A program made the translations under genes and the position numbers. From contig OX637394.1 in assembly GCA_951799425.1 (NCBI GenBank), positions 33,330,001 through 33,394,000 of the forward strand: DNA of 64,000 nt, in the 5' to 3' direction. The DNA comes from Ilex aquifolium. Its lineage: Eukaryota; Streptophyta; Magnoliopsida; Aquifoliales; Aquifoliaceae. Positions 11,409 to 23,482 of this stretch are shown one piece after another (the first letter of the stretch is position 1; every line of letters begins with the position of its first letter). Under the pieces are notes generated by a model. It was not told where the DNA came from. It searched no databases and worked only from the letters and a program-made list of their open reading frames with translations.

Positions 11409-12746
11409 TCTATAAAGAATGAGGAGTTACAGTTTCGGGGAAGATTATGCGTGCCAAACGACGACCAAGTGAGGGAAGAAGTGTTGGGAGAGTGCCACCG
11501 ATCGAAGTTCTCTATACATCTGGGGAGTACAAAAATGTATAGAGATATGAAACGACAATATTGGTGGAGGGGAATGAAGAAGGATGTAGCAAAATTCATT
11601 TCAAGGTGTGCCGTATGTCAGCAAGTGAAGATTGAGCACCAACGACCAGGAGGATTATTACAGTCTCTGCCTATCCCGGAGTGGAAGTGGGATCATATCA
11701 CCATGGACTTCGTGTCGGGTTTTCCACGGACTTCAAGAGGGCATAACGCCGTATGGGTTATCGTAGATCGACTCACCAAGTCAGCTCACTTTTTGGGGAT
11801 GAAGACCACAGACTCGTTAGAGATCTTGAGCAGACTGTACATTCGAGAGATTGTTCGATTGCATGGAGTTCCACTTTCTATCGTGTCGGATCGTGATTCT
11901 CGTTTTGTGGCTCGTTTTTGGCAAAGTCTACAACAAGCTATGGGGACAGAGTTACATTTCAGCACAGCCTTTCACCCTCAAATAGATGGCCAGTCCGAGA
12001 GAGTGATACAGATTTTGGAAGACATGTTACGAGCTTGCGCGTTGGACTTCAAAGGGAGTTGGAGCGATCACTTACCGTTGGTGGAATTTGCGTACAACAA
12101 CAGCTACCAAGCGAGTATCGGGATGGCACCGTATGAAGCTTTGTATGGAAGACCATGTAGATCCCCGACGTGTTGGTTGGAAGCCGGAGAGAGTAGTATG
12201 TTTGGGCCCGAGATTGTGCGGGAGACAACGGAGAAGATTCAGCTCATTCGGGAGAGATTACGCACAGCACAGAGTCGACAAAAGAGCTATGCGGATAGGA
12301 GAAGAAGGCCTTTGGAATTCAAGGAGAGAGATTTTGTATTTCTCAAAGTGTCACCCAAGAAGGGCGTACTTAGATTCGGCAAGAAAGGAAAAATCGCTCC
12401 AAGGTACATCGGTCCATTTGAAGTGATCAAGACAGTGGGCAAAGTAGCATACCAACTTCGGCTACCAGCACCGTTGTCAGGAGTTAATGACGTATTCCAC
12501 GTTTCGATGTTGAGGAAGTGTCAACCAGATACGTCACATGTCGTGGATTTGGAGGATATTGAAGTGCAAGATGGAGTCACCTATGAAGAGCAGCCGGTGA
12601 AGATTCTTGATATCAAGGAGAAAGTGTTTCGCAACAAGGTAATCTAGCTGGTGAAAGTCCTGCGGCAACACCATGGCGTGGAAGAAGCAACTTGAGAAAC
12701 GGAGTGGGAGATGCGAGAGAAATATCCATATTTGTTCGCTACTTGA
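11409..12746 (+). pseudogene. pol: Integrase with GPY/F and chromodomain-like tail
   Basis: The zinc-binding HHCC region is visible (ECHRSKFSIHLG ... CAVCQQVK). The D-D-E core follows: WDHITMDFVSGFP, VSDRDSRFVARFW, and HPQIDGQSERVIQ with the final glutamate. Then come PYEALYGRPCRSP, the GPY/F module RYIGPFEVIK, and VFHVSMLRKC. The chromodomain-like tail (HHGVEEAT, EMREKYPYLF) is split by TAG 12645-12647 and TGA 12693-12695. The natural stop is TGA 12744-12746. All three catalytic acids are retained, so integrase is the least damaged part of the polyprotein. Confidence 0.93.
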
Positions 12747-12773
12747 GGTAAGTTTCGAGGACGAAACTTTCTT

Positions 12774-12787
12774 TAAGGGGGGTGGAT
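12774..12787 (+). promoter_or_regulatory. Polypurine tract of element 5814-15023
   Basis: AAGGGGGGTGGAT sits directly against the 3' LTR start and would prime plus-strand synthesis. The same tract occurs at 44594-44606 and, inverted, at 26916-26930. Confidence 0.9.
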
Positions 12788-15023
12788 TGTAACACCCCGC
12801 ATTTTATTTTATATATGCATATAGATATATAGTAAATAATTGTTGTAAAAATGGGGATATGTGTAGTGATGTATGTTTGAATTTGGTAGATTGGAAAAGT
12901 AGAGATTTAAAATATTAGTGGAAATAATAGTTGAAATTTAGTTTTAATAAGTGAAAATATGAAATTTTAGGTCCTAGAACTTGTATTAAATAGGTTTGGT
13001 GTAAAAATATGTGTTGGAGAGGTTTGGGATGGATTTGGTTGGCTTAGGAATGGATTGGAAATGGAAAAAGGGATGAAACAGTGAACAGTGCACGTGAACA
13101 GTGCACTGGCTGCAACTTCAAGCCCAATTAAACCTTGATGAAGTCAATATCTTTCAAAACTAAAAACATGAAAGTTGTAGATCTCTTTCTTAGAATTCCA
13201 TAGCATCTTGAATCATCTCAATCGGAGCTCGGATGAGAGAGTTATGCCTCGATAACGAAGTGATGTCGAAACAGCCCATGAACAGTAAAAAAAAAAAACG
13301 GGACTGCTGTGTTTAAAAACACAGATTTCAGCCCTTTACTCTCATTCCACTCTCAACCCACTTCTCTTAGGACTCTATAGGAAGATCAAGAAGGGAGAAA
13401 AGGGAAGGAGGAGATCACATGAACTTGGGTTCTAAGTTTAAAGTCTTGATTTAAGGTAGGAGATTTTCTCTCAATCTCTCACATTGAGGCTAGGTATATA
13501 TATATATATATGTTTCTTCACTCTCCTTCTCATATATATAATATGAAATACATGATTCTTGTTCTATTTGTAATAAATACCATGTTTTGAACAATATGAA
13601 GGGTGGGTAACCACCAAAGCTCTATTTTTTTTTTTCTTCAAAACCCTAGTTTTCAAGAAAAGGGGATTTTCTCCTAATTTCTTCTTTGTCTTTGATTTCA
13701 AAAATTTAGTGTTGAATATTGTATAACAAAATGATATAGATTACGATCTCTTGCATATTTTCTTGGATTATTCGATTATATGACAAATGTGAAAAATTGG
13801 GGATTTTTACTATATTTGGGAAATTGTTGTGAATTGTGAATATTCTTGGTTTCCTCATTGTATGGTTGTTGTGATGGACTTGGATTACCTTCGAGAGATG
13901 CCGTAGAGTGTTAGAGGTTAGTCTATCCCAGTGGGGGTAAGATGGTTGCCTAATGCTCGTAGTGGATCGTTGTTGTGACCGCGATCACTATTGTTCACAT
14001 ATATATCGAGGAAAAGGGTTAGTATACTAGACACCTTGGGAGGATTTCGTCAATGCCGTAGGAGACGGTACACGCCCTTCCTAAAGAGATTTGTGATTGT
14101 TGGTTGGAATTGGTGGACTAGGTATGATCGTTGGGTAGATTCACGGGAAGCAATCAACATACATGGTACGGGGATGAACCAAAAATACATGGAATCAGGA
14201 GTTGGGTCATTCTTGCCGATGCATTGGTATGGGACAATGCATGGGGAGAAGTCCTTCTTAAATAGCTTAAATAGGAATTTTGTTTATCGATGCTAAACTC
14301 ACTTTATTCTTTTAATTGATTATTGCTACTGTTTAAACTTGAGATCTCTTTTAAAATGTCACTGTTTTCATTCCAAATCTATATATATGTTAGTTGTGAA
14401 ATGAGACCGACCGCTTTCTATGTTTTCCAAACCTTGTTTGAGTTGAGAGGATTTTGCTACAGAGCTTTGTGCTCACCCCCTACAAATAACATTTTCAGAT
14501 TTCACACTTGAGGAGGAGCTAGGAGCCGAGGAGCCCACCCATTGGGAGACTCCGCTTGACGAGAGTGTGGATCCCGAGGTGGACGCTTAGAGCAACACTT
14601 TTATTTTGCTCTAGACTAGATTATGCTTAGAATATCCTTTTGAAGTCTAGTTCTTTTTTGTTATTTTCGCTGCGTTATATTATTACATTTTGGAGATGTA
14701 AAGGCCAAGATTGGGCCTATTCTTTTGGGATGATAGTGTGGATATGATATATGGTGAATGAAAGTTTATTTTATGATCGATAAATGGACCCGGTGTGGTC
14801 AATAGTTATGCATATGTGGACCCGGTGTGGTCAATTGTAATATAATTGTACATGTTATGTTTTGGGTAGAGCTCCCCATATAAAGGAAACTCTGCCCAAA
14901 TTTTGTTAAAATATGAATGGTTGATGAATGAAACTTTCGTCGTGATGGATTTACTTAGTGCTCTCATGCGGTGAATGATTTTTAGAATGTAATGTCACCC
15001 AAGGGGGTTTTTGGGGCGTTACA
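12788..15023 (+). repeat. 3' LTR of element 5814-15023
   Basis: It has the same boundaries and contents as the 5' LTR. It keeps the donor-like AAG|GTAGGA at 13456 and the acceptor CATTTTCAG ending at 14498. It has an extra copy of the ATGGACCCGGTGTGGTCAAT block near 14787-14830. The stem-loop is at 14864-14897. Confidence 0.95.
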
Positions 15024-15294
15024 CACTGAGACCCCAATAGTTAGACGGAGTTAACTATCTTAATAAAAAGACTATTTTGCCCCTCAGTTTAACACAAACT
15101 CAATCCTACACCCCGAGCCCTATCCTTATTCCTAAACCCAATCCTAATCTTCTTCTTCATCTACACAATGCTCCCAATGTTCTCTCTCTCTCTCTCTCTG
15201 AAGGCAAAGAACTAACTCAAAATTATTGGTCCTCTCTCTCCCTCACATACCAGACCGAAATCATAGAAGAATCAGTGAAAATTACCAGCCTTCT
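15024..15294. other. Pre-insertion flank with CT microsatellite
   Basis: It continues the sequence interrupted at 5813. It holds a (TC)n run at about 15181-15202 and no convincing reading frame. It ends where an F-family LTR begins. Confidence 0.5.
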
Positions 15295-17416
15295 TGTAAA
15301 ACCCGAGAAAATTTCAACCTTTGTGAAAAAGGGCAAAACGGTAAATTGCCACTACAGTACAGGTGGTAAACTTGAAATTTTCTAGAACTCGGATGACGAA
15401 ACGGACCTCACCATTGGATTCGTCTCGCGAAATCTAGTTACCACGTCAAATTTCGTTGAATTCCGAGATAGTCGGATTTTTCGCGTTTTACGAGACGAAC
15501 GGGCCCCGTGTGACCCTGTACACGAATTTTTTTATAAAATTTCCAAGTTTGGGGAAATATTAGAGACAAGTGAAATAAAAATATTTTAAACTTAAATCGG
15601 GACGAAATTTAATCGTTTCGGGGTTAAAACGGACCCGGAAAAGAGAGGCCATGTGGCGCGTTGTGGGCCAAGTGTTCCAAGGGTATATAAAAGGGGGGAA
15701 ATCAGATTTTTCCCCCATTCTTCTTACCGTTCAGCCGATAGAAAAGAGGAGAGGGAGAGAGCTTGAAATCTTCACTTCTCTCTACGATCTAGAAGGCTAC
15801 GAAGCTCGGATCCATTCAATCCAAGAATTAAAGTCGCTCTACTCATCGAGGGCTACGCAGCTATACCAAAAAGCACAAGTTTTACCGAAGGTCAAGGTAC
15901 GGGATTTTCGGGAAGTGAGGGTTTTTGCTTGAATCGGGTCTTGGAACTTCCCTTGGTCGTTCCTCACGCTTCAAGAGGTAGGGTTTCTTCCTACTAAGGT
16001 TTATTCCAAACCTATAATGTTTTTATGGAATGGGTAGAATGATAACCTATGTATCTCTTGCCTATTGTTGTGAAATTGGGTGAATTGGGTATTGAAATGG
16101 GTAAAAGAAATCCTAATTTGGATGGATATTTGGAAGTTACTAAATGTGATTTCTATGATTGGATATGTGAAATGAACCCAATGTGAATTCATGTGTTTTA
16201 TGAAATTGTGGGCATGTTATGTGTTTATATATATGCCTTGAAATTTTAGTATGTTGACGACATGCTTGAAATTTGTATTATGGGAATTATATGCTTTTGA
16301 TATGATTTTGCCATGGAATATGAGAAATGTGTTGAGAAGGTTCATATGTCACTCATACTATATTGAACATTGTGTTGGTGTTGCGATGGAGCACCACATT
16401 GCATATGCACGGGAACATCGCATTTTAGGAGGTGTGTGTGCATGGTTGTTTGTCTTCACCACCCATGGTGGATGACGAGTGAGCTCGGGTGATATGGGTC
16501 GATGACCTAGTCGAGTAGCATGGTTTATATGTTGATAGGGTTGGGGTAGCAAGAAGGGCTAGAAAATCCCTCGGGTGAGAGACCCGGTGATTGGATACGC
16601 ACTCCGTTGGTATAAGAGCCCATAAAGTGTGTCGGTGTACGCGGAACCGTTGGTGGAAGACCATGAATTCCGTGTAGGTTGGGTGACCTTTGGTGTGAGT
16701 CCATGAACATCCACCCCTACAAAGACCCTAGAATGAAATGTCATTTGATGTGGAACATAAATGACGGACTGGTACACATTGGCACTTGCATGTGTAGAGG
16801 AGCCGGGAAGGGCTCGGTTGATGTGCATGAGTGAGTCTCACCTCATTTCATAGCATGGCATTACATGTTTCAACATGGAATATATTCTTGTTGTGGATTG
16901 TTGATTGATAGCATGTGATATTTCATATGCATTTAGGTTGGGGAGTAGCCTCTTTAGGAGATACCCTATTGAGCGTGGCTCACCCTTTATGGGAAAAACA
17001 TTTCAGGTGTGGGTTTTGCTCCGGCGGATGGCTCATTTGGAGAGCATCAAGCATGAAGGGGGCCGGTTTGTGGCCTTAGTTTAAGTTTTGTAAAACCTTT
17101 AACAAAATTCCATTTTGATGTATATATATTATGCAATGAATTGTAATAGAGATTGTATGAGTTGGGTATTATATGGAAAATCTCATTAAACATGTATTGA
17201 ATGAGTTTGGAGTGTATGGGGTAGCTTTAAGGATGGTTTGGAGGGGAAAGAAATCCATTTTTATGCTCACAGTCTGAAAACCTACCGGAAGGTGTATGTC
17301 GGCCTTCCGGAAGGTTTTGCTAAAAACCCCAGCTTGCCTTGTTCACAGCTAATACCTTCCGGAAGGTTTTGCCCACTGGAATGAACCTTCCGGAAGATTT
17401 TAGCTACTGGAGTAAA
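15295..17416 (+). repeat. F-family LTR, plus strand, 3' truncated
   Basis: It starts TGTAAAACCCGAG and follows the solo LTR at 57132-59361: the block GAATTCCGAGATAGTCGGA, the TATA box TATATAAAA at 15684, donor-like AAGAG|GTAGGG at 15978, and acceptor ACATTTCAG ending at 17006. It ends abruptly at 17416 against a minus-strand LTR and lacks the usual GGGGCGTCACA end. The preceding five bases (CTTCT) are not duplicated at either candidate right boundary. Confidence 0.85.
17267..17400. repeat. CCTTCCGGAAGG palindrome cluster
   Basis: About five copies of the 12-bp palindrome CCTTCCGGAAGG or one-mismatch forms lie near the 3' end of the F-family plus LTR. Spacers such as TTTTGCCCACTGGA also recur. 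Confidence 0.9.
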
Positions 17417-20400
17417 TGTGACGCCCCAATTTCCGGGGGTCCTTTATTAACCGTTGACCATCCGTCAACCCGCGGAAATACTCGTGATAGTCGTATAACC
17501 CGACAGCACATCATTCACATGCTTTTAACCGGATTTACCATCCACAAGATCTATTATACCTCAAATTTTGTCCATTTATGTCATAGGAACCAGAGAAAAC
17601 CAAGCCCAAAAGCATGGCTAAGCATTTTGAAAATTTCAAATTTTTGGAAAACCTTCCGGAAGGTTTTCACTCAACCTTCCGGAAGGTTTGCTCACTGGAA
17701 AAGTTCTTCCGGAAGGTTTTTCTTAACCTTCCGGAAGGTTTTGCCTTCTGGAAATAGATTGAAAAAAAATGAAACGTGTCGGCCTTCCGGAAGGTTTTGC
17801 TCACTGGAAAGGTTCTTCCGGAAGGTTTTTCTTCACCTTCCGGAAGGTTTTGCCTTCTGGAAAATAGATTGAAAATGAGACGTGTCGACCTTCCGGAAGG
17901 TGTACTCCACCTTCCGGAAGGTTTTACCTTCTGGACCACAATTCTGCTTTAACCTTCCGGAAGGTGTTAGTGACCTTCCGAAAGGTTTTGCCCAGAATTT
18001 CTTCCTTCCTTAGTTTTTCAATTCGAATCCGTTTCAATTTGCTTCAAAATCATCCAAAACTTATACAATGAAGTTTCTAACATAAAACATTGTTTGTACA
18101 AGTTCTATTACAACCCAATACATATATTTACATGTCAATATCAAATTTCCTTAAAATTTTTACAAACATTCAAAACAAAGCCACATCCGGCTTTCTTCGT
18201 CCTTGAAGCCCGTATGAGGGTCTTCCACCCATGCATATCCCACACCTGAAAATGTTGTCCCACGAAGGGTGAGCCACGCTCAATAGGATATCCTCCTACA
18301 GAGGCTACTCCCCAACCTAAATGCATATGAAATGCGCACATGCAACGATCAACAAGCATCAACCAATCCAACAAGAGTACACACTTCAATGTTAGAAAGC
18401 TACCATGCTATGCTATGTCATGCCATGATATGAGATGTAACTCACTCACGCACCTTATCCCGAGTCTTCCCCGACTCACACAACACAATGCAAAAGCCAA
18501 TGTGTATGAACCCGTCTATTGACGGAAAAACCCTCCCAATGATCGTTTGAATTAAAAGTTATATCTTTATAAAATCAAATCATTGTTTGAGGCTACCCAT
18601 TGAATGGGTGTTTTTATAAAACAAAATCTTGTGTCTTCCTGGGCAACGGATTTTGGAATCGCACCGCCGGCTCCGTGGGCCTATCTACACTTTTTGGACT
18701 TGCACCGTCGGAGTGTATGAACCAGTGGTTCCGGGTTTTTCACCCGAGGGAGTGTCTAGCCCTACTTGCTTTACCCGACACAATTTTTCCTTATGCAATG
18801 CAACCGTGCAACTCAGTCGGATCTTCGATCCCGACTTTCCCGAGTTCACATACCAACCACCAAGATTTGGTGTTTGATCCACAACACATGCACACACCCA
18901 CACTCATGCCTATGACCCATGAATGCGATGTCAACTCACCCACACACACTCATGTCTTATAACCATGAATGTGATGTACCCATGAGAATGCAATGTAATA
19001 TACCCTTGCATCTTCTCCACATGTTCAATATGTATGAATGCTATATGAACAACTCAACAATAAATCCACATATCCATGGTACTTCATATCATATGCATAT
19101 GCATATAAATACCATAATTCAACACTTTGTCAACACCTCGTAAGCATGTGTATATCAACATTTTCCTTAATCACAATATCCAAGCATGTTATACATAGTT
19201 CATGCAAAACATACTTCACATTTTCATCAAAGCATTTACTCAACACCTTCAAAGCATCCAAGATCATGTAATCACATAATATACTCAAATTCATCATAAA
19301 GCTCAAGAAATCATATTAATTGATTTCTACACAATTATACCAAGATAGAATTCATTCTACCCATAACATAACCTCATATGTCATAATTTCTCAAGAAATT
19401 ATCAACAACCATTCCTAATTGTCCATTTCATTTAGGAATTCACTTACCCAATTTCCCATATCAATTTTCTACACTTCAAGTTTCTTTATGAAATTTACCC
19501 ATCAAGTAAATTTATTTACCCATTTCATACCAACCTTGCTTAGCACATTTGGTACTCATTTCCCACACATGAAATGCATTAGTGGCACATTAAACTAGAG
19601 AATGTGATTTAAATCTTGCTACCCATTCTCAATACCCATTTCACCCAAATAACCACAATAGGCAAGTGATACATATATATATACACCTACCCATTCCATA
19701 TAACCTTCCTAGGTTGGAAATAAACCTAAGTAGGAAGAAAACCCTACCTCTTGTAGCGTGTAGAATCGCCGTGGGAAGCTCCTAGAACTCAAAGCAAGCT
19801 TGAATCCTTCACTTCCAAATTTTTGGCCCTCCAACGTTCGGTGAAAACCGTCGTTTTTGGTACCCACGCGTAGCCCTCGACGCGTAGAGCAACTCTTGTT
19901 CTTGGCCCGAATCGATTTGAGCGCTAGAACGGAGTAGATCGTAGAGAGAAGGTGGAGTTTTCTCTCATTTTCCCTCTCTTCTTTTCTCTCGGCTGAAACC
20001 GGCTGAATGGTGAAGGAGAAGTCTGATTTTTCAGACTTTAGGCCCCTATTTATATTTTTAGGATACTTGGCCCACAATTGGCCACATGTCCTATTTAATT
20101 TCGGGTCCGTTTTAATCCCGAAACGACTAAATTTCGCTCCGGTTCGAGTTCAAAATATTTTTATTTTAACTTGCCTCTAATATTTCCCCAAACTTTAAAA
20201 TTTTATAAAAATTTCGTGTACAGGGTCACCCGAGACCCGTTCGTCTCGTAAAACGCGAAAAATCCGACTATCTCGGAATTCAACGAAATTTGACGTGGTA
20301 ACTAGATTTCGCGAGACGAATCCAACGGTGAAATCCGTTTCGTCATTCGAGATCTAGAAAAATTCAGTTTTTCAACTAGTCCCGAAGTGGCAATTCACCT

Positions 20401-20443
20401 ATTGCCCTTGTTCATCAAAGTTTAAATTTTCCGGGGTTTCACA
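17417..20443 (-). repeat. F-family 3' LTR of minus-strand element (about 3.0 kb)
   Basis: In + orientation it starts TGTGACGCCCC and ends GGGGTTTCACA. The element's internal DNA lies to its right, introduced by an inverted polypurine tract (CCCCCCTTAAAA at 20450-20461), so this is the 3' LTR of a minus-strand element. The TATA box complement TATTTATA is at 20047-20054. The donor-like site near 19747 reads CTAC on +. The LTR is longer than its relatives mainly through the CCTTCCGGAAGG array. Confidence 0.88.
17649..17985. repeat. CCTTCCGGAAGG array with ~50-60 bp higher-order unit
   Basis: About a dozen CCTTCCGGAAGG palindromes alternate with TTTTGCCTTCTGGAAA and TTGCTCACTGGAAA spacers. Reading through produces long artificial frames on both strands, rich in FRKV or PSGR, which should not be taken for proteins. 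Confidence 0.92.
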
Positions 20444-20500
20444 TTCTTCCCCCCTTAAAAGAATTTCGTCCCCGAAATTCACACCCTCATGCCCATTCGA

Positions 20501-20945
20501 CTATATGCATAAGTTACAACAATACTGTCTAAATTGTCCCACATGTATCCGTCTCACTCCCGGACTAGGTTCTAGACGCAACCAAGTCCGTCCGTAAAGG
20601 CACCACATATCTCGTGTATACAACCTGCAGAATTCCTCCTGTGTGAAGGTCATCCGCACTGTCAAAGGGCGTGCCGACTTAGTAAGCCGGTCCACTCTCA
20701 CCCACACCGCATCATGTCCCCGCGATGTCCGTGGCAAGTGGGTCACAAAACCCATTGTGACATGCTCCCACTTCCACTCAGCCACCTCCAAGGGCTAGAG
20801 CAGCTCTGTTAGTCTCTAGTGCCCAGCCTTCACCTGTCGACATGCGAGACATCTACTGACAAGGTTTTCAACGTGTCTCTTTATTCTACTCCAATAACAC
20901 TGGTGATGAAGATTATGGTACATCTTCGTGCCACCTAGACGTACC
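20501..20945 (-). pseudogene. pol: Integrase fragment, F-family
   Basis: The minus strand shows LGGTKMYHNLHHQCYW, CLACRQVKAGH (second half of the zinc-binding domain), then EWKWEHVTMGFVTHLP and GHDAVWVRVDRLTKSA. The first catalytic aspartate (TMDF in the intact copy) is glycine here. The second aspartate and the glutamate region are deleted. Two in-frame stops precede EVAEWKW. Confidence 0.85.
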
Positions 20946-20974
20946 CGGTCTCTGATAGATAACAATTCTGGGTC

Positions 20975-21500
20975 CTATCCGTGGGAATCGATCACTCTGC
21001 TCAGTAGGGAAAGCATAGTCACCAAGCTCCCTAAAATACCATGAGTCTGACCCCGATAATACAGCCCGTACTGTCCCACACTCTCAAGCATCCGCCACTC
21101 TCGGTGAGCCATACTAGCCACAACTTCTTGTGACTTCCGGCTAAGTGCATTAGTTACCACATTTGCCTTACCCGGATGATAGTGCAAAGTGAAGTCGTAA
21201 CCCTCCAAATATTTCATCCACCTGCGTTGCCTCATGTTAAGGTCCCGTTGTGTAGAGATATATCTCAGACTTTTGTGGTCTGATAAAGCCTCAAACTTCT
21301 CACCATATACGTAGTGGCGCCAAGCTTTCAAGGCAAGATAATGGCCGCCAACTCCGTGTCACGTATAAGATAATTTTGCTTGTGGTTCTTTAGTTGTCCA
21401 GAACCATAAGCCACCGTTCTCGCGGACTACATTAATACCCATCCATGTCCATCCTTAGAAGCATCACAGTTCACTGTGTACTTCTGTCCCCTCTCCGGAA
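20975..21500 (-). pseudogene. pol: RNase H fragment, F-family
   Basis: The minus strand encodes LVVPERGQKYTV then NCDASKDG. Further on are WRHYVYGEKFEALSDHKSLRY, MRQRRWMKYLEGYDF and YHPGKANVVTNALSRK. The last catalytic aspartate (VADALSR type) is asparagine. Frameshifts separate the two halves around 21330-21420. Confidence 0.82.
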
Positions 21501-22250
21501 CTACTAGAATAAGAGGTGCAGTAAGCTTCCTCCATAAATTTGGTCATTAGTACCAAAGCGCCCCAAGGTGAAGTATTTGGTCTAACGAAGTCCTTGTTAA
21601 ACAATTCTTGTATTCGGACCTAGAGTTTTCACAACTCTACTGGTTCCATTCTATGCAGAGTCATAGAAATGGGCGATGTACCGGGATGCAACTCAATGGT
21701 AATTTCTACATTCCTATGTGTAGGTAATCCCGGTAGTTCATCCGAAAAATATCCCCATACTCACAGACAACCCGAGGTAGACCCAACTCTTGTCTCACCT
21801 CATCCTCCAATATAAGGCTCGCAAGTCAACCCATCTACCGTCCGTGCTAACGGAAGCCATACACGATTTGGGATAAAGAGTCGTGCTTTTCCCCCTGGAA
21901 TTTGAAACAAACACCATTCGGTGTGTAAGCAGTGATCCTCTCACGATCACAATCAACGACGACGCGGTGTGCCGTCAATCAACCCATTCTCAGGATGACA
22001 TCAACTCGACATGTCCACGACCCTAAGGTCCATAGTGAGTAGAGTCCCCGAGATCTCTAACTCACAACCGTCATATCTGATCAATGTAGGCCCTAGTCCC
22101 TAAGGTGGAATTCACCCCTGAGGACTCTTCTAGGGTTATAATATTTAAAACTGTACCATGCACAAAACATGAAAAATACGGTATTTGACACGATCAAGTC
22201 AAATAACACGTGTACCCATAAATAGGGAATAAGTGATGTACCGTGGGTCG
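21500..22250 (-). pseudogene. pol: Protease remnant and start of RT, F-family
   Basis: Pieces in order on the minus strand: DGCELEISG (protease region), RVWLPLARTVDG, YFSDELPGLPTHRNVEITIEL, HPGTSPISMTLHRMEPVEL, and NKDFVRPNTSPWGALVLMTK. The sequence then jumps to the RNase H LVVPERG motif, so everything from the RLC-DYR motif through the YxDD box is deleted. Many stops and frame changes are present. Confidence 0.78.
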
Positions 22251-22272
22251 CTGCCTGATCCCCCGACTCACT

Positions 22273-23043
22273 CTACGGTGCAACGTCAAAGACCGTCTCC
22301 CGGGTCTCCAATGTTGTCGCTTCAAAGTCTTGTTCCTGGCCTTGGCCCATACCTTGGCTCATCCGGTCTGATTGCGGAGTCTCCGCACGTGGCGTACTAG
22401 GGACTTGTACAACGCCCTGTAGTTGGGACTGATTTCTCTGGTCCTTAGTGGAATAGGGAAGAACAACACGTGCCTGTGTGAGTCCCACCGACGACTGGGA
22501 TTGAGAAGTCTCAGAACTCTGTGAGGTTTGCCTCAGGGGGCAATCCTTCCTCCTATGACCCGGTTGTCGACAATAGAAACATGTCTTCTGGCCTCCTTGA
22601 AACGTTCCCTTGAATTTCTTCCCTCCTTGGGACAAAAGATTTTGGGCTTGAACCCCCTCATGTGATCCCTGCCTCTGAGGACAATCCCTCCTCTTATGCC
22701 CCACTTGGCGACAATGATAACATGGCCCCTGCCCCGCTTGGCTGGGAACCCTGAAGTGCCCACTACTTTGGGAGGTTTGTCCTTGGCCTTGGCCTTGATA
22801 GCCGCGGCCCTGCCCCGATGATTCTTGTGGGCTCGATGTCTTTTGCTTTTTCCATGGCCGTTGATGGCCCATGGAACTTAAACTCATTTGGATGGCTTGA
22901 GCCCCTTGGCTCAAATTGGCGCTTGCCTGTGCTAGGTTAGCAGCCATCGTACTCATAGCCTCCATATAGGCTTGTTGGTCCAAAGTCGGTAGTGGTTGGT
23001 TGTTCCGTCCACCGCCTAGACGTCCCCTTCCTCTATATGACAT
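22273..23043 (-). pseudogene. gag: Gag with two zinc knuckles, capsid domain deleted
   Basis: A 256-codon frame starting at MSYRGRGRLGGG is open. Residues 1-65 are the N-terminal arm (QQAYMEAMSTMAANLAQAS). The conserved capsid domain should follow but is missing: the sequence passes directly to a Q/G/S-rich linker with two CCHC knuckles, CYHCRQVGHKRRDC and CFYCRQPGHRRKDC. Linkers around both knuckles are similar, suggesting an internal duplication. The open frame is notable in an otherwise dead element, but without the capsid domain it is unlikely to form particles. Confidence 0.85.
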
Positions 23044-23302
23044 CTACACACATGTCAAATAGCAATGGTACAACGGCTTAGTATCCCTAGATAGGGACCA
23101 AAGTTAAAACGTTCAAATCTTTCTCACTGTCTCACTAGTAGGGCGTATGCCTCCAATAGTGGACCCCTACGCTTTGAACTTTCCCGTTCATTTGTTTTCC
23201 CACTCCCAAGGTTAAGTTCTCTAAACACTAGGGTTAGAATACTTTTCACTATGCACATTCATCATGCATACAAGTCACACAACAAGTAACACATAACATG
23301 TA

Positions 23303-23482
23303 CCAACTATCTCGGAATTCGACGAAATTTGACAGAATGACTAGATTTCGCGATACAAATCCAATGGCGAACTCTTTTTCCTCATCCGAGATCTAAAGTA
23401 TGAGTATTTCAAATATGCATTAGGATGGCAAATGACCATTTTGCCCTTATTCACAGAAATTCAAATTTACCCGGGTTTCACA
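23303..23482 (-). repeat. Remnant of F-family 5' LTR (first ~180 bp only), minus strand
   Basis: It matches the complement of the first part of the F LTR (compare 57132-57320), ending CCGGGTTTCACA at 23482. The rest of this LTR and the primer site are missing between it and the gag leader. Confidence 0.8.

Larger units (their letters stand above)
5814..15023 (+). mobile_element. Complete Tekay/Del-like Ty3/gypsy retrotransposon, inactivated
   Basis: The element is 9.2 kb with two LTRs of about 2.2 kb. Both start TGTAACACCCC and end GGGGCGTTACA. It has a perfect 5-bp target duplication CACTG (5809-5813 and 15024-15028), a primer site, gag-pol in the order gag, protease, RT, RNase H, integrase, chromodomain-like tail, and a polypurine tract. 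That order and the long LTRs fit the Tekay/Del group of chromoviruses. The two LTRs differ only at scattered sites and small indels by eye, so insertion is not ancient. Coding is broken at seven or more places. Confidence 0.95.
20444..23302 (-). mobile_element. Internal region of decayed F-family Ty3/gypsy element
   Basis: From right to left on the minus strand: a leader of about 250 bp (23302-23044), gag with two zinc knuckles, protease, a shortened RT, RNase H, and a shortened integrase, ending at the polypurine tract 20446-20461. Compared with the 4.75-kb interior of the element at 5814 it is about 2.9 kb, because the gag capsid, RT core and integrase core are deleted. Confidence 0.85.

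Noticed and set aside
15077..15932. Possible host gene at 15077-15932 (CT-rich leader, TATA box, short frames)
   Set aside because: The right part is the start of an F-family LTR (TGTAAAACCC at 15295), and the frames have no domain or conservation.
17339..17939. 177-codon plus and 90-codon minus frames rich in FRKV or PSGR
   Set aside because: Generated by the CCTTCCGGAAGG palindrome array, which is open on both strands.
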